A DNA stretch of 64,000 nt from Streptacidiphilus albus JL83 (lineage in GTDB: Bacteria; Actinomycetota; Actinomycetes; Streptomycetales; Streptomycetaceae), in assembly GCF_000744705.1 (NCBI RefSeq), contig NZ_JQML01000001.1:9248017-9312016 (forward strand), in the 5' to 3' direction. Below the pieces are notes generated by a model. It saw only the letters and a list, made by a program, of their open reading frames with translations, had not been told where the DNA came from and did no database searches. Numbering within the stretch: the first letter of the stretch is position 1; every line of letters begins with the position of its first letter. The position numbers were made by a program, and so were the translations under genes. This document shows, one piece after another, positions 43,361 through 54,200 of this stretch.

Positions 43361-45952
43361 CCCTGGGGCTGGTACCAGCGGCATCCTGATGCGGACCAGG
43401 GCACCTCCTAGCTCCGTCGGTTGGTCCAGGACCTGGAGCGTCCCCCGGTACTCGCGGATCAGTGCCCTCGCGTAGGCCAGGCCCTGGCCGCCACTGCCCC
43501 GGGTGCTCAGCCGTTCACCTGCGTTGAGCCGGGCCGCCACCCCCTCGGCGAGCCCGCAGCCGGAGTCCTCGATCTCGATCCTGCACCACCGCCGGCCGTC
43601 CGGAGTGGTCTCCTCCGCCGCTCTGATCTCGATGAAGCCATGAGCCGCCCCGGTCTGGTCGATCGCGCGGCGGGCGTTGTCCAGCAGGATCCAGAGCAGG
43701 TGCTGGAGCAGCCACCGGTTCGCTCGGACCCGCAGCCGCTCCGGGCAGTCGATGGTGGTGTGGTCCCGTCCACGCGAGTGGATTACCTCCTTGTTCGCCA
43801 GACCCGTCAGCAAGGTGCGCAGTTCCTGCGGCTCCGGCGGTCGGAACGCCTGCTCCTGGAGCTCGGTCAGCGGCTGTTGCTGTTGCTGGAGCCGGGTCAC
43901 CTCCTCGAACTGGCGCCGGCGCTGCTCCTCGTCGTTGGAGGTGAGCATGATCTCCAGGGCGCTCTGGATGTCCCTGGTCAGATTGCCGTTGTAGTGGTCG
44001 ATCATCTCGGAGATGGTCATGCTGATCGCGACGATGGCCTGCGCGTCCGTTGCCGCCGACCTCTCTCGCAGCGTGTTCAGGGCATCGGCCACACGGGCCT
44101 CCGGTGGCGTGTCGCTGCCGTCGGAGAGGAGGTCTCGCAGACCGTTGGCGGGCAGCGCGTACTCCTCACCGCTCCGGGCCAGGAGGTGTGCGGCGACCAG
44201 CCGTTCGGCTGCGCCCTCGAAGTCCAGTGACGTCGGCAGCCCGCCACCGTTCGCAAGGGACTCGGCATCGCCGGTCAGCACGACCAGGTTGTTGTTGGTC
44301 CGGTCGCCCGCGGCGTACAGCCAGACCACGGTGAACAGCAGGGCCACCGCTTCCTCGTCCTCCGCCAGTTGCTCCATCAGCCGTTTGAAGGTGTGCCGCC
44401 GCCAGTCGAGGTCCTGCCGGAAACGGTCGAGCACCGTCAGACGCAGTTCGACCGGGGCCACCGTGCCGCCCGGGCGGGCGCACAGCACCTCCAGCAGTTC
44501 GCGCAGCACCCGCCGGTGGCCTCCGGTCTCGTAGAGCAGCGCCTCCAGTGTGGCGTTGCCCGTCCGGAAGCCGAGCAGGTCGAGGAGCCAGGACAGCAGC
44601 AGCGCCGGCTTGCGCCCACTGGGCAGTTCCACGCCGCGTCCCCCGCCCGACTCACCGTCCAGCAGCCCGCGCAGGCCGAGCTGCGGGCCCAGCATCCGAA
44701 GCAGTGCGATCTGCCGCGCCGGGGCGGCCTCGGAGGTCTCGACGGACGGTCCGGGCGCGGCGAGTCGGAGCAGGTCGGTGCCGGTGAGGAGGGCACAGCC
44801 GGCGGGAACGGGTCCTGAGGCCACCGACTCGGGAACCAGCCACACGATCGGGCGGGGCAGCTCGGTGTCCGGCGGCGGCACGGTCGAGGGGGCGATCCAC
44901 AGGGCAACCCCGGTGCGCTCCAGCAGTCCCAGCGGCGGCAGCCGGTGGTCGCCGGGCCAGTACAGGCGGCTGACCACGCCCTGGCCCTCCGGCCTGGCCT
45001 CGGCTGCGGCCTCGGCGCTGCCGATGCACCGGTGCAGGGCGTGCACCAGGCGCCGGGCGGTGGAGAGGGCGGGTGCGACTCCCGGCTCCGAGAGCCTGCT
45101 CAGCTCGGACAGCGCGTCGATGAGCTCCCAGCCCGCCGCATCGTCGGCCGACGGCCTCCAGCCGTCCAGCCCCGGGGCGGAGGATCCGACCGTCGAAGCT
45201 TCTCGATACCACCCGAGCACCTCGTCCAGGGGGTAGCGGCTCCAGCTCCAGGGGCGGCCGTTCCTGGGCCACCCCCGGGGACCGGCTTCTGGCGGCACGG
45301 TCAGCGGTTCGGCGCCCAGCAGCCCTTCGGCGACCCGGAACTCCCCTGCGTCCAGGCACTCGCGGACGGTGTCGCGCACCGATTCCGAGACCTCGCCCTG
45401 CTGGGCCAGGCGCTCGAGCAGTTCGGCCCGGCGCGCCGTCTCCTCGTCGGCGGCCTCCTTCTCCCAGCCACGCAGGAGGTCGCGGAGGGTTTCGGTGTCC
45501 TCGGCCGCGAGGGTGGCCAACTCCATGTCGGAATAGCCCGACTCACGCTCCGGCCAGCTCTGGACGTCGAGTTCGTGGGCCCGGCGCCGCAGCAGGTGGA
45601 GCGACCTGGTCAGGGCTTCGCCGGTACTCCGGCGGGCGGCCTCCAGCCGGTCGAGGACCTGCCGGAGCTGCGCCGTGGGCAGACCCGCCTCGTCGGCGAC
45701 CAACTGCACTGCCCGGAAGTCCTCCTCACGGAGCAGGTGCTCCACCGCTTCGAGGACGGTCCTCGGCCGGGCCAGTCCCTCCAGCACCAGTTCCGCGAGC
45801 TGCTCTGCGGTGACCGGCTGTCCAGCGGCCAGCCGTGAGACCAGCCCCGGGTACGACCAGCGGTCTGGCCAACTTGGCAGCGCCTCGGCGAGGACCCGGT
45901 CCGTCAGCTCCGCGTGCACCCCCGACGGCGGCAGGGTTCCGGGTTCAGTCAT
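43355..45952 (-). CDS. Large protein with C-terminal GHKL/histidine-kinase-type ATPase domain
   Basis: An 865-aa protein. The first 600 residues are mostly helical and not recognised. Residues about 620-865 resemble a sensor kinase: a dimerisation-like helix (ISEMIDHYNGNLTRDIQSAL), the N box LLWILLDNARRAI, G1 box EIEDSGCGLAEG and G2 box GSGGQGLAYARALI. The phospho-acceptor H-box is not canonical, so autophosphorylation is uncertain. The gene starts 8 nt inside the PLD-like gene (overlap 45945-45952). It is the third gene of the helicase-kinase/PLD/GHKL operon. Confidence 0.65.
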   Translation of the reverse strand: MTEPGTLPPSGVHAELTDRVLAEALPSWPDRWSYPGLVSRLAAGQPVTAEQLAELVLEGLARPRTVLEAVEHLLREEDFRAVQLVADEAGLPTAQLRQVLDRLEAARRSTGEALTRSLHLLRRRAHELDVQSWPERESGYSDMELATLAAEDTETLRDLLRGWEKEAADEETARRAELLERLAQQGEVSESVRDTVRECLDAGEFRVAEGLLGAEPLTVPPEAGPRGWPRNGRPWSWSRYPLDEVLGWYREASTVGSSAPGLDGWRPSADDAAGWELIDALSELSRLSEPGVAPALSTARRLVHALHRCIGSAEAAAEARPEGQGVVSRLYWPGDHRLPPLGLLERTGVALWIAPSTVPPPDTELPRPIVWLVPESVASGPVPAGCALLTGTDLLRLAAPGPSVETSEAAPARQIALLRMLGPQLGLRGLLDGESGGGRGVELPSGRKPALLLSWLLDLLGFRTGNATLEALLYETGGHRRVLRELLEVLCARPGGTVAPVELRLTVLDRFRQDLDWRRHTFKRLMEQLAEDEEAVALLFTVVWLYAAGDRTNNNLVVLTGDAESLANGGGLPTSLDFEGAAERLVAAHLLARSGEEYALPANGLRDLLSDGSDTPPEARVADALNTLRERSAATDAQAIVAISMTISEMIDHYNGNLTRDIQSALEIMLTSNDEEQRRRQFEEVTRLQQQQQPLTELQEQAFRPPEPQELRTLLTGLANKEVIHSRGRDHTTIDCPERLRVRANRWLLQHLLWILLDNARRAIDQTGAAHGFIEIRAAEETTPDGRRWCRIEIEDSGCGLAEGVAARLNAGERLSTRGSGGQGLAYARALIREYRGTLQVLDQPTELGGALVRIRMPLVPAPGS

Positions 45953-48900
45953 CGGCGCTGCCTCGGCCGCCCAACGTGATCACGTCGTCGAAGTCGCCGA
46001 GAGCGGTCCGGGCGAGGCGCCGCTCGGCTGCCGCCAGGGCGTTGACGGCCTCGCCCAGGACGCCGCGCAGGGGGGTCAGCGTCCGGGCGAGTGCGCGCAC
46101 TGCCGCCACGTCGCCCGCCTGCTCGAATCCGTGCGCCGCCCGGTCTGCCTCCACCGGGTCGGCGGCCGCCTCCCTGGCCGCGTCCAGGACCTCGGCCAGG
46201 CGGCTCTGGTACTTGTCCCTCGGCCTGCCGGTGAGCAGTTCCGCTCGCGGCTGGGCGTAGGCGCGCCAGGTCTCGTCGATCAGCACACCGACCTGCGCCC
46301 TGGAGTCCTTGTGGCCGATCGGCAGCTCCACGGCCAACAGCCGGTCCAGCGCGGCAGTGTCGCGGTGCTCCGCCGCCGACTGGAGCCGGGTGAACACTCC
46401 GCCGGGGCCGAAGAGGTTGCGGTGCATGCGCACCGCGACTCCGATGTCGACCGGAAGCTGGGCGCCCATGAGCAGCGCGTACTCCAGGCGTCGCCATCTG
46501 GCGTCGTCGTCCTCACGGCGCCGGTCCACGGCGAGGGCGCTCCTGACCGCCGGGGCAGCGGGCTGGCAATAGAGCTCCTCCCAGCAGCGGTGCACCGCCC
46601 GGCCCAGGGAACTCCACGGGTGGCCCAGCCGAGCCGTCAGGTCGGCCACCACGTCGGCCGCCGAGCCATCCCCCGAACGGAGCAGCTCGGCGGCAGCCAC
46701 CACCAGCAGCGCGGCCTGTTCGTCCGGCACGGGGTCCGTGTCGGCAATGACCTCGAACAGCACGGAGCCGATCCCCGGGGAATGCAGGGCCGCACCGACG
46801 GCTGCGAGGGCTGCCCTCGGGCTGAGGTCGGGGTCGGCCACGGAGCGGCGGAGCGCCGCGGCACCGAAGAAGTCGCCCTGCTCCCAGCACAGTTGCACCA
46901 GGCGCCGCTGCCAGCGCTCGATGCGGGTGGGAGGGCAGCCGCCGCAGTGGTCCAGGAGACAGCGGGCCGCCGTTGCGGCTACGATCGCCGGTTCTGCGGT
47001 GTCCGCGAGGTCCTCCAGGACGGCCCAGGGGTCGGGTGCGAGGAGCAGCTCGGTGCGGATGATCTCGGCGCCCGCCGCGCCGGGGAGGTAGCGGTTGACC
47101 ATCCGCTGGCGGATGTTGACGACGACCGGGTCGGCATGGGGAGCGACGTGGACGGCTGAGGAGACCGGCGCGTGGACGCGCACCTCCGCAGGCTCGCCGA
47201 CAGCGGCGGCGACCTCCGCGGCGATCCGCTCCCCGATGAGTTCGACGCCCAGTTCGGCTCGGCGTCGGTGCCGTCCGAAGGCCGCCCCCCTACTGCCGTC
47301 GGTCAGGAAGTCGAAGCTGCCGAGGACCACGACGTCGTCGCAGACCAGGACCCGCCCCGAAGCCGGCCCGAAGTGCAGCTGCCCCGGATGGTCGCGGGCG
47401 AGTTCGCGCAGGGACTCGAACCGCTTGCGGGGATCGGCGGCGGCCGGGTCCGGCTGGTCGAAGGCGAGCGTGATCTGCACGCCGTTGCTGAGGCGGGACT
47501 GCAGCAGGCTGCGGAACCGCTCGTCCACGGCGTCGAGTCCGGACCGGTCCGTGGCGATCACCAGCCGGTGCTGGGCCGACCGCAGGGCACGCCAGAGCAG
47601 ATCGAGGTGTGCACTCCCTTCGACGCAGCGCACCGAGGGGAGTTCCCTGGCGGTGGACGAGGCGGTGAGTCCCGCGACGCGGGCCCGCCAGGCGTCCCCC
47701 CAGGCGCGCAGGGCGGCGAGGGGCGCATTCTCGTCGTCGGGGGGAGCTTCGGGGAGCATGAGGTCCTGGGCCTGGGCAGTGGCCGGAGGGTGCCCGAAGT
47801 CTGCCTCGGAGGTGCACAGTCGCCTGCTCATCCTGCCCTCGGGCACTGTGGAGGCCGCCCAGTCGAGCACTCGCCGTACCGTCGCGCTGCCGCTCCCGGA
47901 GTCGGCCCCGGGATTGCCCAGCAGCACTCCGAGCCCGTGAGCGCTGGTGTGCCCCAGGACGGCTCGGTTGCTGACCAGGGCGGCACGGTCGTCCGACACC
48001 ACGACACTGGCTCCCAGCCGGGCGGACGCGGCCGGGTAGAGCAGCAGACTCTGCCCGTGCTGCCGAGCCAGGGTGCTCAGGGCGATGGAGAGCGGCTTCG
48101 ACAGGCCGGATCCCGGCTTGTCGCCCCACAGCAGCACGACCTGGACCCGCCGTTCCAGCGCCCGTCCCAGCTCCGGTTCCAGTTTGTTCCAGACGCTGTC
48201 GAGAATGCTGGGGCAGGCGAGCACCACCTGTCGCTTCGCCTGCCGCACCAGGTCGACGGCGTGGGTCAGGTGGTCCTCCGCCGGGACCGTCCTGACCTGG
48301 ATCTCGGCCGCAATCCGGCTGTCCAGGGCCGCGGACACCGCCCGTGCCTCGTCGCAGAGTTCCAGGTGTCGGTTGGTGCGCTGACCTGCGGGGATTCCGA
48401 CTGCACCCTCGGCGTGGGCAGCCAGCCTGCGGAGCAGGGCGTCCAGCGGCGGCGGGTCGACGGCCCGGCTGGCGGCGGTCGACCTCAGGTTGCGGGCGAA
48501 GCGTCCGGCGGGGAAGTCCGCGACCAGCTGGGTCAGCCGCTCACCGGCCAGCTGGTGCCGGTCGGTGGGGTAGTCCCGGTCGACGACGGTGATCTGCACA
48601 AGGCCGGTGTTCGGGTCCTCGTGGGTGAGCAGGTCGAGCGGAATCCACCAGCGCTGGGCCGGCGGTTGGAACTCGCGGGCCGTCAAACGGAAGGACAGCA
48701 CCCGGGGCGGACGCCCGGCGTCGCGTCCTGAGGGTGCCGGAGGCCCGCCGTCGGTACCCTCGCCAGTGTCGTCGAAGCTACGGCCGGAGTCGGTCTGGCG
48801 TCGCCTGAGGTCACTTTCCAGGGCGCTCACCAGGTCTGCCCGGGGCGCCCGCTGCGGGTCCGTGGCATCGCATTCGGGACTCATCGCCAGCTGTGGATCG

Positions 48901-49325
48901 GCGGGTGCTCGGCGGCCGCGGCGCGGCATGACGAGGCCGGTGAGCCGGTCGATCATCAGCTCGCCACGGGCGTCGGACATCTCTGCACCGGGCAGCAGGT
49001 GCAGGGTGTCCTCCGCGATGCGGCGATGGACCTCCTCGGTGACGACCACCCCGCCGCTGCCGAAGTCGATTCGGGCGTAGCCCTTCCGCCAGACGTCGTG
49101 CAGCAGATCTAGGGTGACTCGGCGGCCCAGGCCGAGCAGCTCGGCCAAGTCGTCCGCCGAGGTGACCCCTGGATGGCCGACCCGGTCCATCTCCATGGCG
49201 TCGATCACCCGCAGGGCGGCCTGCTCGATCGGTGACAGGACCTCGCCGTAGCCGACCCTGACCTGCACCGAGAAGCTGTCGCAGGGGATGTGGACGGTCA
49301 CCGGGGTGCCCTGGGCCAAGATCAT
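45945..49325 (-). CDS. PLD-like protein with N-terminal winged helix (MkoB-like)
   Basis: A 1126-aa protein. N-terminal beta segment, then a winged-helix-like part (LSPIEQAALRVIDAM, SADDLAELLGLGRRVTLDLL). The middle carries two PLD-fold halves: VNLRT-like VQVVLLWGDKPGSG with ARLGASVVVSDDRAALVSN, and later VQITLAFDQPDP with GRVLVCDDVVVLGSFDFLT. The HxK of the HKD motifs is degenerate (ARLGASVVVSDD, SGRVLVCDD), so catalysis is doubtful. The start ATG at 49325 once overlapped the stop of the upstream helicase gene before an IS inserted. Confidence 0.65.
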   Translation of the reverse strand: MILAQGTPVTVHIPCDSFSVQVRVGYGEVLSPIEQAALRVIDAMEMDRVGHPGVTSADDLAELLGLGRRVTLDLLHDVWRKGYARIDFGSGGVVVTEEVHRRIAEDTLHLLPGAEMSDARGELMIDRLTGLVMPRRGRRAPADPQLAMSPECDATDPQRAPRADLVSALESDLRRRQTDSGRSFDDTGEGTDGGPPAPSGRDAGRPPRVLSFRLTAREFQPPAQRWWIPLDLLTHEDPNTGLVQITVVDRDYPTDRHQLAGERLTQLVADFPAGRFARNLRSTAASRAVDPPPLDALLRRLAAHAEGAVGIPAGQRTNRHLELCDEARAVSAALDSRIAAEIQVRTVPAEDHLTHAVDLVRQAKRQVVLACPSILDSVWNKLEPELGRALERRVQVVLLWGDKPGSGLSKPLSIALSTLARQHGQSLLLYPAASARLGASVVVSDDRAALVSNRAVLGHTSAHGLGVLLGNPGADSGSGSATVRRVLDWAASTVPEGRMSRRLCTSEADFGHPPATAQAQDLMLPEAPPDDENAPLAALRAWGDAWRARVAGLTASSTARELPSVRCVEGSAHLDLLWRALRSAQHRLVIATDRSGLDAVDERFRSLLQSRLSNGVQITLAFDQPDPAAADPRKRFESLRELARDHPGQLHFGPASGRVLVCDDVVVLGSFDFLTDGSRGAAFGRHRRRAELGVELIGERIAAEVAAAVGEPAEVRVHAPVSSAVHVAPHADPVVVNIRQRMVNRYLPGAAGAEIIRTELLLAPDPWAVLEDLADTAEPAIVAATAARCLLDHCGGCPPTRIERWQRRLVQLCWEQGDFFGAAALRRSVADPDLSPRAALAAVGAALHSPGIGSVLFEVIADTDPVPDEQAALLVVAAAELLRSGDGSAADVVADLTARLGHPWSSLGRAVHRCWEELYCQPAAPAVRSALAVDRRREDDDARWRRLEYALLMGAQLPVDIGVAVRMHRNLFGPGGVFTRLQSAAEHRDTAALDRLLAVELPIGHKDSRAQVGVLIDETWRAYAQPRAELLTGRPRDKYQSRLAEVLDAAREAAADPVEADRAAHGFEQAGDVAAVRALARTLTPLRGVLGEAVNALAAAERRLARTALGDFDDVITLGGRGSADD

Positions 49326-49450
49326 GTCCCATCCCCGGGAAGGAGGTCGGCGGCCGACAGTAGAGTGCCGTTCAGCTCGACCGCGCGGCATACCTGGCTC
49401 CAGAACCGGCCGTCGACCGGGTCGGAGTCGGCCGTCCGGGGCTTTGTCTC
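49322..49450 (-). pseudogene. Displaced 3' end of the helicase gene
   Basis: If the IS and one copy of its target repeat are removed, the helicase frame runs through without a stop for 42 more codons, including GRFWSQVCRAVELNGTLLSA and LLPGDGT, and ends at TGA 49324-49322, overlapping the PLD-like start as ATGA. This segment is now separated from its gene by the insertion. Confidence 0.75.
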
Positions 49451-49457
49451 CACCGGG

Positions 49458-49476
49458 GACTCTGCTGCGCTATTCG
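49458..49476 (+). repeat. Left terminal inverted repeat of the IS
   Basis: GACTCTGCTGCGCTATTCG. It matches the reverse complement of 51304-51322 at 18 of 19 positions. Confidence 0.85.
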
Positions 49477-49477
49477 G

Positions 49478-51226
49478 TTATGCGGTGAGTCGGTAGCTGA
49501 GGTGGGTGAGTCTGCTGGCGCGTGACAGTGCAGGTGGGGTTCCTTCGGTGCTCCAGTGGGCGTCGAGGCGGATGACGTTGAGTGCGGCGGCGGAGAAGGC
49601 GTGCTGGAGACGGACCTTGGGCAGGCCGCGGTAACGGGCCCGGCGGATTCCGGTGACGTCCAGGGCCTGGTTGATGGTGCCCTCGATCCCGGCGCGCAGG
49701 GCGTACTTGGCTTGCCAGGTATCGGTCTTCTGCTCGGTGCGGGCGGCGGTCAGTGCCTGGTGGAGCTCGCGGGGCTGGAGCGTGAGCATGCGGGTGCCGC
49801 GTCGCGAGGCGGTGCACTGCTCGCGTGCGGGGCAGGGCCGGCAGTCGCTGCGGGCGAAGTCGACGACGATCGCGTCGTGGCCGTGCTGCCGGACCGGGTA
49901 CCAGCCGCTGCTTGTCCTGCCTTCGGGGCAGCGGACCTGGCGGGCCTTCCAGTCGATGCGGAAGGCGTCCTTGGCGTAGCCGGTGTCGGCCCTGGCCTGG
50001 GGCGAGGTGTCGGGCCGGAGCGGGGTGACCATGGTGATGCCCTGCTCGGAGGCGGCCCGGACCAGCGCGGCGGAAGGGTATCCGGCGTCAAGGTAGTGCT
50101 CGCCCGGTGCCAGGCCCCGCGTCGCCAGGTTCTCCTGGACCGGCGCGGTGGCGTTCACGTCCGGCACGGTCGCGTCGGTGGTGTACACATCCGTGATCAG
50201 CCGCACCGGCAGACGCCCGGGCGACGGCTCACCACCGGCTTCGGCTTCGGCTTCGGCTTCGGCTTCGGCTTCGGGAGGAGCATCGCAGCTCTCTGTCAGA
50301 TGGATCTTGTATCCGCACCAGAACAGGTCCCCGCCTTTCGCCGCCCAGCGCGCGTCCGGGTCGTACGGAGAGGCGAGGCGCGTATGGCCGGGCGGGACGC
50401 CGTCACTGTCGGCCTCCCGCTTGCGGATCACCTCCCGTCCCCGGGTGTCGGTGGCAACCAGGTACGTTTGCACCGTGATCCGCCGCAGCAGCGCAACGGG
50501 CTCCAGGGTCCGCAGCACCGGAGGGGCTGTCGGTGCCCACACCGCCCGCAGCAGGGCGACGGCGTCCTGCCCGAACACCGTGGCCAGCCGTTCCCGCTTG
50601 ACCTGGGAGGAAGGTATCTTCCAACCGTTCACCCGCTCGCCGTAGCGCAGCGCGAGCTCGGGCACGTTCACTGCCTGGGCCAGCCAGGCCGGAGCGACCA
50701 CCGCCAGCGCTTCCAGCGCCGCGCGCACCGATTCCCCAGCCAGCTCGAGGCGGTTCAGGTCACGCACCGCGCTGATCACGTGCGTGGAGTCCGTGCGCTG
50801 CTTGCCCCCGGCCCCGACCAGGCCCTGCCCGCGGCACCAGTCCAGCAGCCGGTCGAAGACCACACGCTCCATCCCGTGCTCGACCAGCCGCGCCCGGAAC
50901 CGGGCCAGCACACTGTCATCGAAGCCGGTCGCGCCCAGCTCCATCCCCATCGCGTACTTCCAGTCGATCGCGCGAACCGCCATCGCCGCCGCCTGCCGAT
51001 CCGTCAGGTCCTCGGCGAACTGCAACACCGTGACCAGCGACAACAAGGCCGGCGACAGCCCCGGGGCACCCCGGACCCCGAACGCACCCGCGAACGGCTC
51101 GTCCGCGAAGACCTCACCAAGCCTGTCCCGCACGCTCATCGCCAGCGACCCCTGCGGAAACGCCGACCGTGCCACCCGGACCGTATCCGCCGGAATCTCC
51201 GGCAAGCCCCTAACCTGCAACGACAT
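49478..51226 (-). CDS. IS1182-family-like transposase
   Basis: A 582-aa DDE transposase. N-terminal domain with DRLGEVFADEPFAGAFGVRG and LQFAEDLTDRQAAAMAVRAIDWKYA, the DDE core with GGKQRTDSTHVISAVRDL (first Asp), LDAGYPSAALV (second Asp) and a Cys cluster CRPCPAREQC before the C-terminal IEGTINQALDVTGIRRARYRGLPKVRLQ (Glu). A Glu-Ala repeat at about residue 318-330 is encoded by a GCTTCG hexamer repeated about six times (50237-50276). No frameshift or stop, so it may be active. Confidence 0.9.
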   Translation of the reverse strand: MSLQVRGLPEIPADTVRVARSAFPQGSLAMSVRDRLGEVFADEPFAGAFGVRGAPGLSPALLSLVTVLQFAEDLTDRQAAAMAVRAIDWKYAMGMELGATGFDDSVLARFRARLVEHGMERVVFDRLLDWCRGQGLVGAGGKQRTDSTHVISAVRDLNRLELAGESVRAALEALAVVAPAWLAQAVNVPELALRYGERVNGWKIPSSQVKRERLATVFGQDAVALLRAVWAPTAPPVLRTLEPVALLRRITVQTYLVATDTRGREVIRKREADSDGVPPGHTRLASPYDPDARWAAKGGDLFWCGYKIHLTESCDAPPEAEAEAEAEAEAGGEPSPGRLPVRLITDVYTTDATVPDVNATAPVQENLATRGLAPGEHYLDAGYPSAALVRAASEQGITMVTPLRPDTSPQARADTGYAKDAFRIDWKARQVRCPEGRTSSGWYPVRQHGHDAIVVDFARSDCRPCPAREQCTASRRGTRMLTLQPRELHQALTAARTEQKTDTWQAKYALRAGIEGTINQALDVTGIRRARYRGLPKVRLQHAFSAAALNVIRLDAHWSTEGTPPALSRASRLTHLSYRLTA

Positions 51227-51282
51227 CGCACCACCCCCTGCGACCCCACGACAGGACAGTGGCCGCAGAAGCGATCATCCCC

Positions 51283-54200
51283 TCAACCATCATGCTCATG
51301 CAGCGAATTGCGCAGCAGAGTCACCGGGGGCGTGCCGCCCCGTGGCCGGGGCCCCGGCCACGGGGCGGAGCGGGACCGTGTCCGGTCGGCCGCGTCGGAT
51401 TCCGGTGCGGTGAGTTCGGAGTCGCCGTCCCAGGCCACCACCGGTTCCGGCGTCGGTCCGAACCTGGAGAAGTGGTCGAAGTTGCCGACTATGACCAGGA
51501 GTTGGCGTGCCCTGGAGAACATCACATTGATCAGATCCGGGCTTCCAAGATGTCCGAGGCTCGCCCAGGGGCGGCTGCGTGTATCCGCCCTGACCCGGTC
51601 CCGCACCAGCGAGACCACCACGATGTCCGCCTCCCGGCCCTGGAAGGCGTGGACCGTCGACAGGTACGGTCCCAGGCCCCTGTGCGCCAGGAGCTGGTTC
51701 TGCTTGCGGTAGGGGCTCAGCACGGCAAGGCTCGGGCCGCCGGAGGCAGCACCGGGCGGCACCGGGCGCGGGGCGAGCAGGTCGACGACGGAGCGGACGA
51801 TCCGTGCCTCGCCCTCGTTGGACCACTGGGGCTCGTCCGCGCAGTCGGGAGAGTCGCCCGTGTCGATCCAGACGAGCGACTGCCCGGCGAGCCAGCGCGG
51901 CGTGGTCAACGGGGAGACCGGGACCTCCTCTCCGCCGTGGAGGATGCCGAGGGGGAGACCGTCGTCCTGGATCCGGCCGCTGCGCACCGGGTAGAAAACC
52001 CGGCTGACCACTTCCTTGATGGGAACCCGCATACGGTACTGGGTGCCCAGGGTCAGCAGCGGTCGTTCGAGGTTGGCCTTGAGGACGGCAGGCCCCGCCG
52101 TCGTCTTGGACCTGTCCGCTTCGTCGTCGAAGAGGGAACGGAACAGGTCGAAGGCGCGGACGTAGTCGTCGCGGCGCTCGGCCAAGTGCCGAATATCCTC
52201 GTCCGGATCGTCGGCACAACTGTCCAGGAAGCGGATGATGTCGTTCCGACGGTGGGCGGGAAGCTGCTTGTGGTCGCCGATCAGCGTCCAGCGGGTGCCC
52301 CGGCACAGGGGTACGGCCAGCTCCGTCGGCCATGCCTTGGCGGCTTCCTCAACCACCACCCAGTCCACGGTGCTGCGCAGTCCCATGGGGGTGACATTGG
52401 CTGAGGTTGCCATCGCACATGTGGCAAAGACCAGGTTCGCCGCCCGACGCAGGCGGTCGCCCAGCTCCGGCAGGATGCTGTCGCCCGTGCCGTCGTCCAG
52501 TGCGTGCCGCCACTGCTCCAGGGCCGCAGTCGTGTGTTCGCCGAGCTGGTGGGCTGCGGGTCTCGCGGCGGCCCGGATCCACTCGGCGCGGCGTTCCGCG
52601 AGGCGACCGCCCATCCAGGGCTTGATCGCCTCGTCGACCATAGCGGTTCGGGAGACGACTCGCAGGGCCACCCCGTCCCAGCGGTCGGTCGGGCTGCCGT
52701 CCTCGTCGATCGCACCCAGCCGCTGCATCACCCGTTGGGCCAGGTTGTCCAAGGCGAAGTTGGACTGGGCTGAGAGCAGTACCCGGTTCCCGGGATACAC
52801 CGTGAGGTAGCGTGCCACCGCTTCGGCGGTCACCGTCGTCTTCCCGGTGCCCGGAGGCCCCTGCACGGCGAAGAAGGGCTCCTGGGTGAGGATTTCCCGG
52901 ACGGCGCGCTTGCCGTCCTTGCCGCTCAGGTGCTCGCCGGCCCTGGCCCACCGGTGCGGCAGCATCCTGATCGACCTCGGGCTGCGCAGCTGGCTCAGCA
53001 GCGGACGGTTCCCCAGCAGCTCCCAGCGTTCGTCCAGCTGGTGTTGCAGGGCCGATCGAGACCCCCTGTCGTCCAGGGGGCGGATCCAGCCGAACGTCGG
53101 CAGCCGGTCCCACCGGTGGACGAGTTCCAGGTCGACCCGGTCCGCTCCTGCCTTGCGCTTGACCAGCGCGCGCACCCCCGGTCCTGCGCGGGAGGGCCTG
53201 CCGCGGTCGTCCGCCAGTACCTCCACCTCCGGTAGCAACCCGTCCGGGCTGTCGAGGGATCCGAAGAAATCCCCTAGCGGGGAGCGGAGCCCGCTGTCAC
53301 GGTACTTGGCCAGCAATGAGGACTGCCGAACCCACTGCTCGTCCCGGTCGGGGTCGAGCTGCACGGTCAGGCCGCCTTGGCTGTCCCCGCTGTTCTCGAA
53401 GGCGTAGGTCCTGGCCAGCAGCTCCATGCCCTGATACTCCAGCAGCCAGTCGATCGCCTCTTCGTACACCAGTTCCTGCTCCGAGGAGTTCCGAGTCGGC
53501 CGCACCGCGTCGGTGAGCGGCTTCCAGGACGGGTGGCCGACTGCGGTGGCGGCGAACCGCACCGCGTCCATGTCGGTCGGAACGGCCAGGAGTTCGGGCA
53601 TCTCCCGGCGGAACAGGGTACTGGCCAACGGGGCCAGTTTGGTGCGCACCGCAGGCAAGTCCCGCCGGACCACGTACTTGATCAGCAGCACATTGTCCAT
53701 GGCCTTGCCCAGTTGGCCGAACCCGGCGGATGGACGGTAGTTGGTGCAGAACCAGGCCGCGTTCGCGCCGAGCAGGAGGTGCCGGGCCTCGCGCCGTTGG
53801 GTGATGTCCCGGGAGTCACCCCCGACGAACGGGGCAGCGCCGTGCGGGGAGTGCAGCAGGACGGCGCGGCGGAGGTCGTCTTTGATCAGCTCGCCCAGCT
53901 CCCGCCGGCCGGGGTCGGTGTCGGGGGAGTGCTCCAGCCACCCCCAGGCGTAGACGGTGCGTTTGGACTCCTCCGGCATGTAGCCGATGAGATAGGGCTT
54001 GTCGGTCTCGTGCGGCTCCCAGAACGCCAGGATCCGCTCGTAGAGCCGGCTCAGTGTTTCCACGACCTCCGCTGCACTGGGCCGTGACCTTGGGACGCTC
54101 CAGTCGAGCATGGTGCGGAGCAGTTCGGCCAGCGGCTCCGGGATGTCGCGAGAGCTGGGGGCCAGTCGCGCCAGACGGTGGGCGTTCAACTGTGCCAGGC

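Larger units (their letters stand above)
49458..51322 (-). mobile_element. IS1182-family-like insertion sequence
   Basis: A 1.87-kb element with a single intact transposase gene, near-perfect 19-nt terminal inverted repeats and a flanking direct repeat. CACCGGGG occurs at 49451-49458 and again at 51322-51329; because the outer base of each inverted repeat is shared, the true duplication is 6-8 bp. It sits in the 3' end of the helicase gene. Intact structure and repeats suggest a recent insertion. Confidence 0.85.

Noticed and set aside
50237-50276. GCTTCG hexamer repeat as a separate repeat element
   Set aside because: It lies inside the intact transposase gene and encodes an Ala-Glu run; a coding microsatellite.
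49556-51712. A 718-codon plus-strand frame over the IS
   Set aside because: Antisense to the transposase and crosses the IS end into the helicase gene; no coding features.
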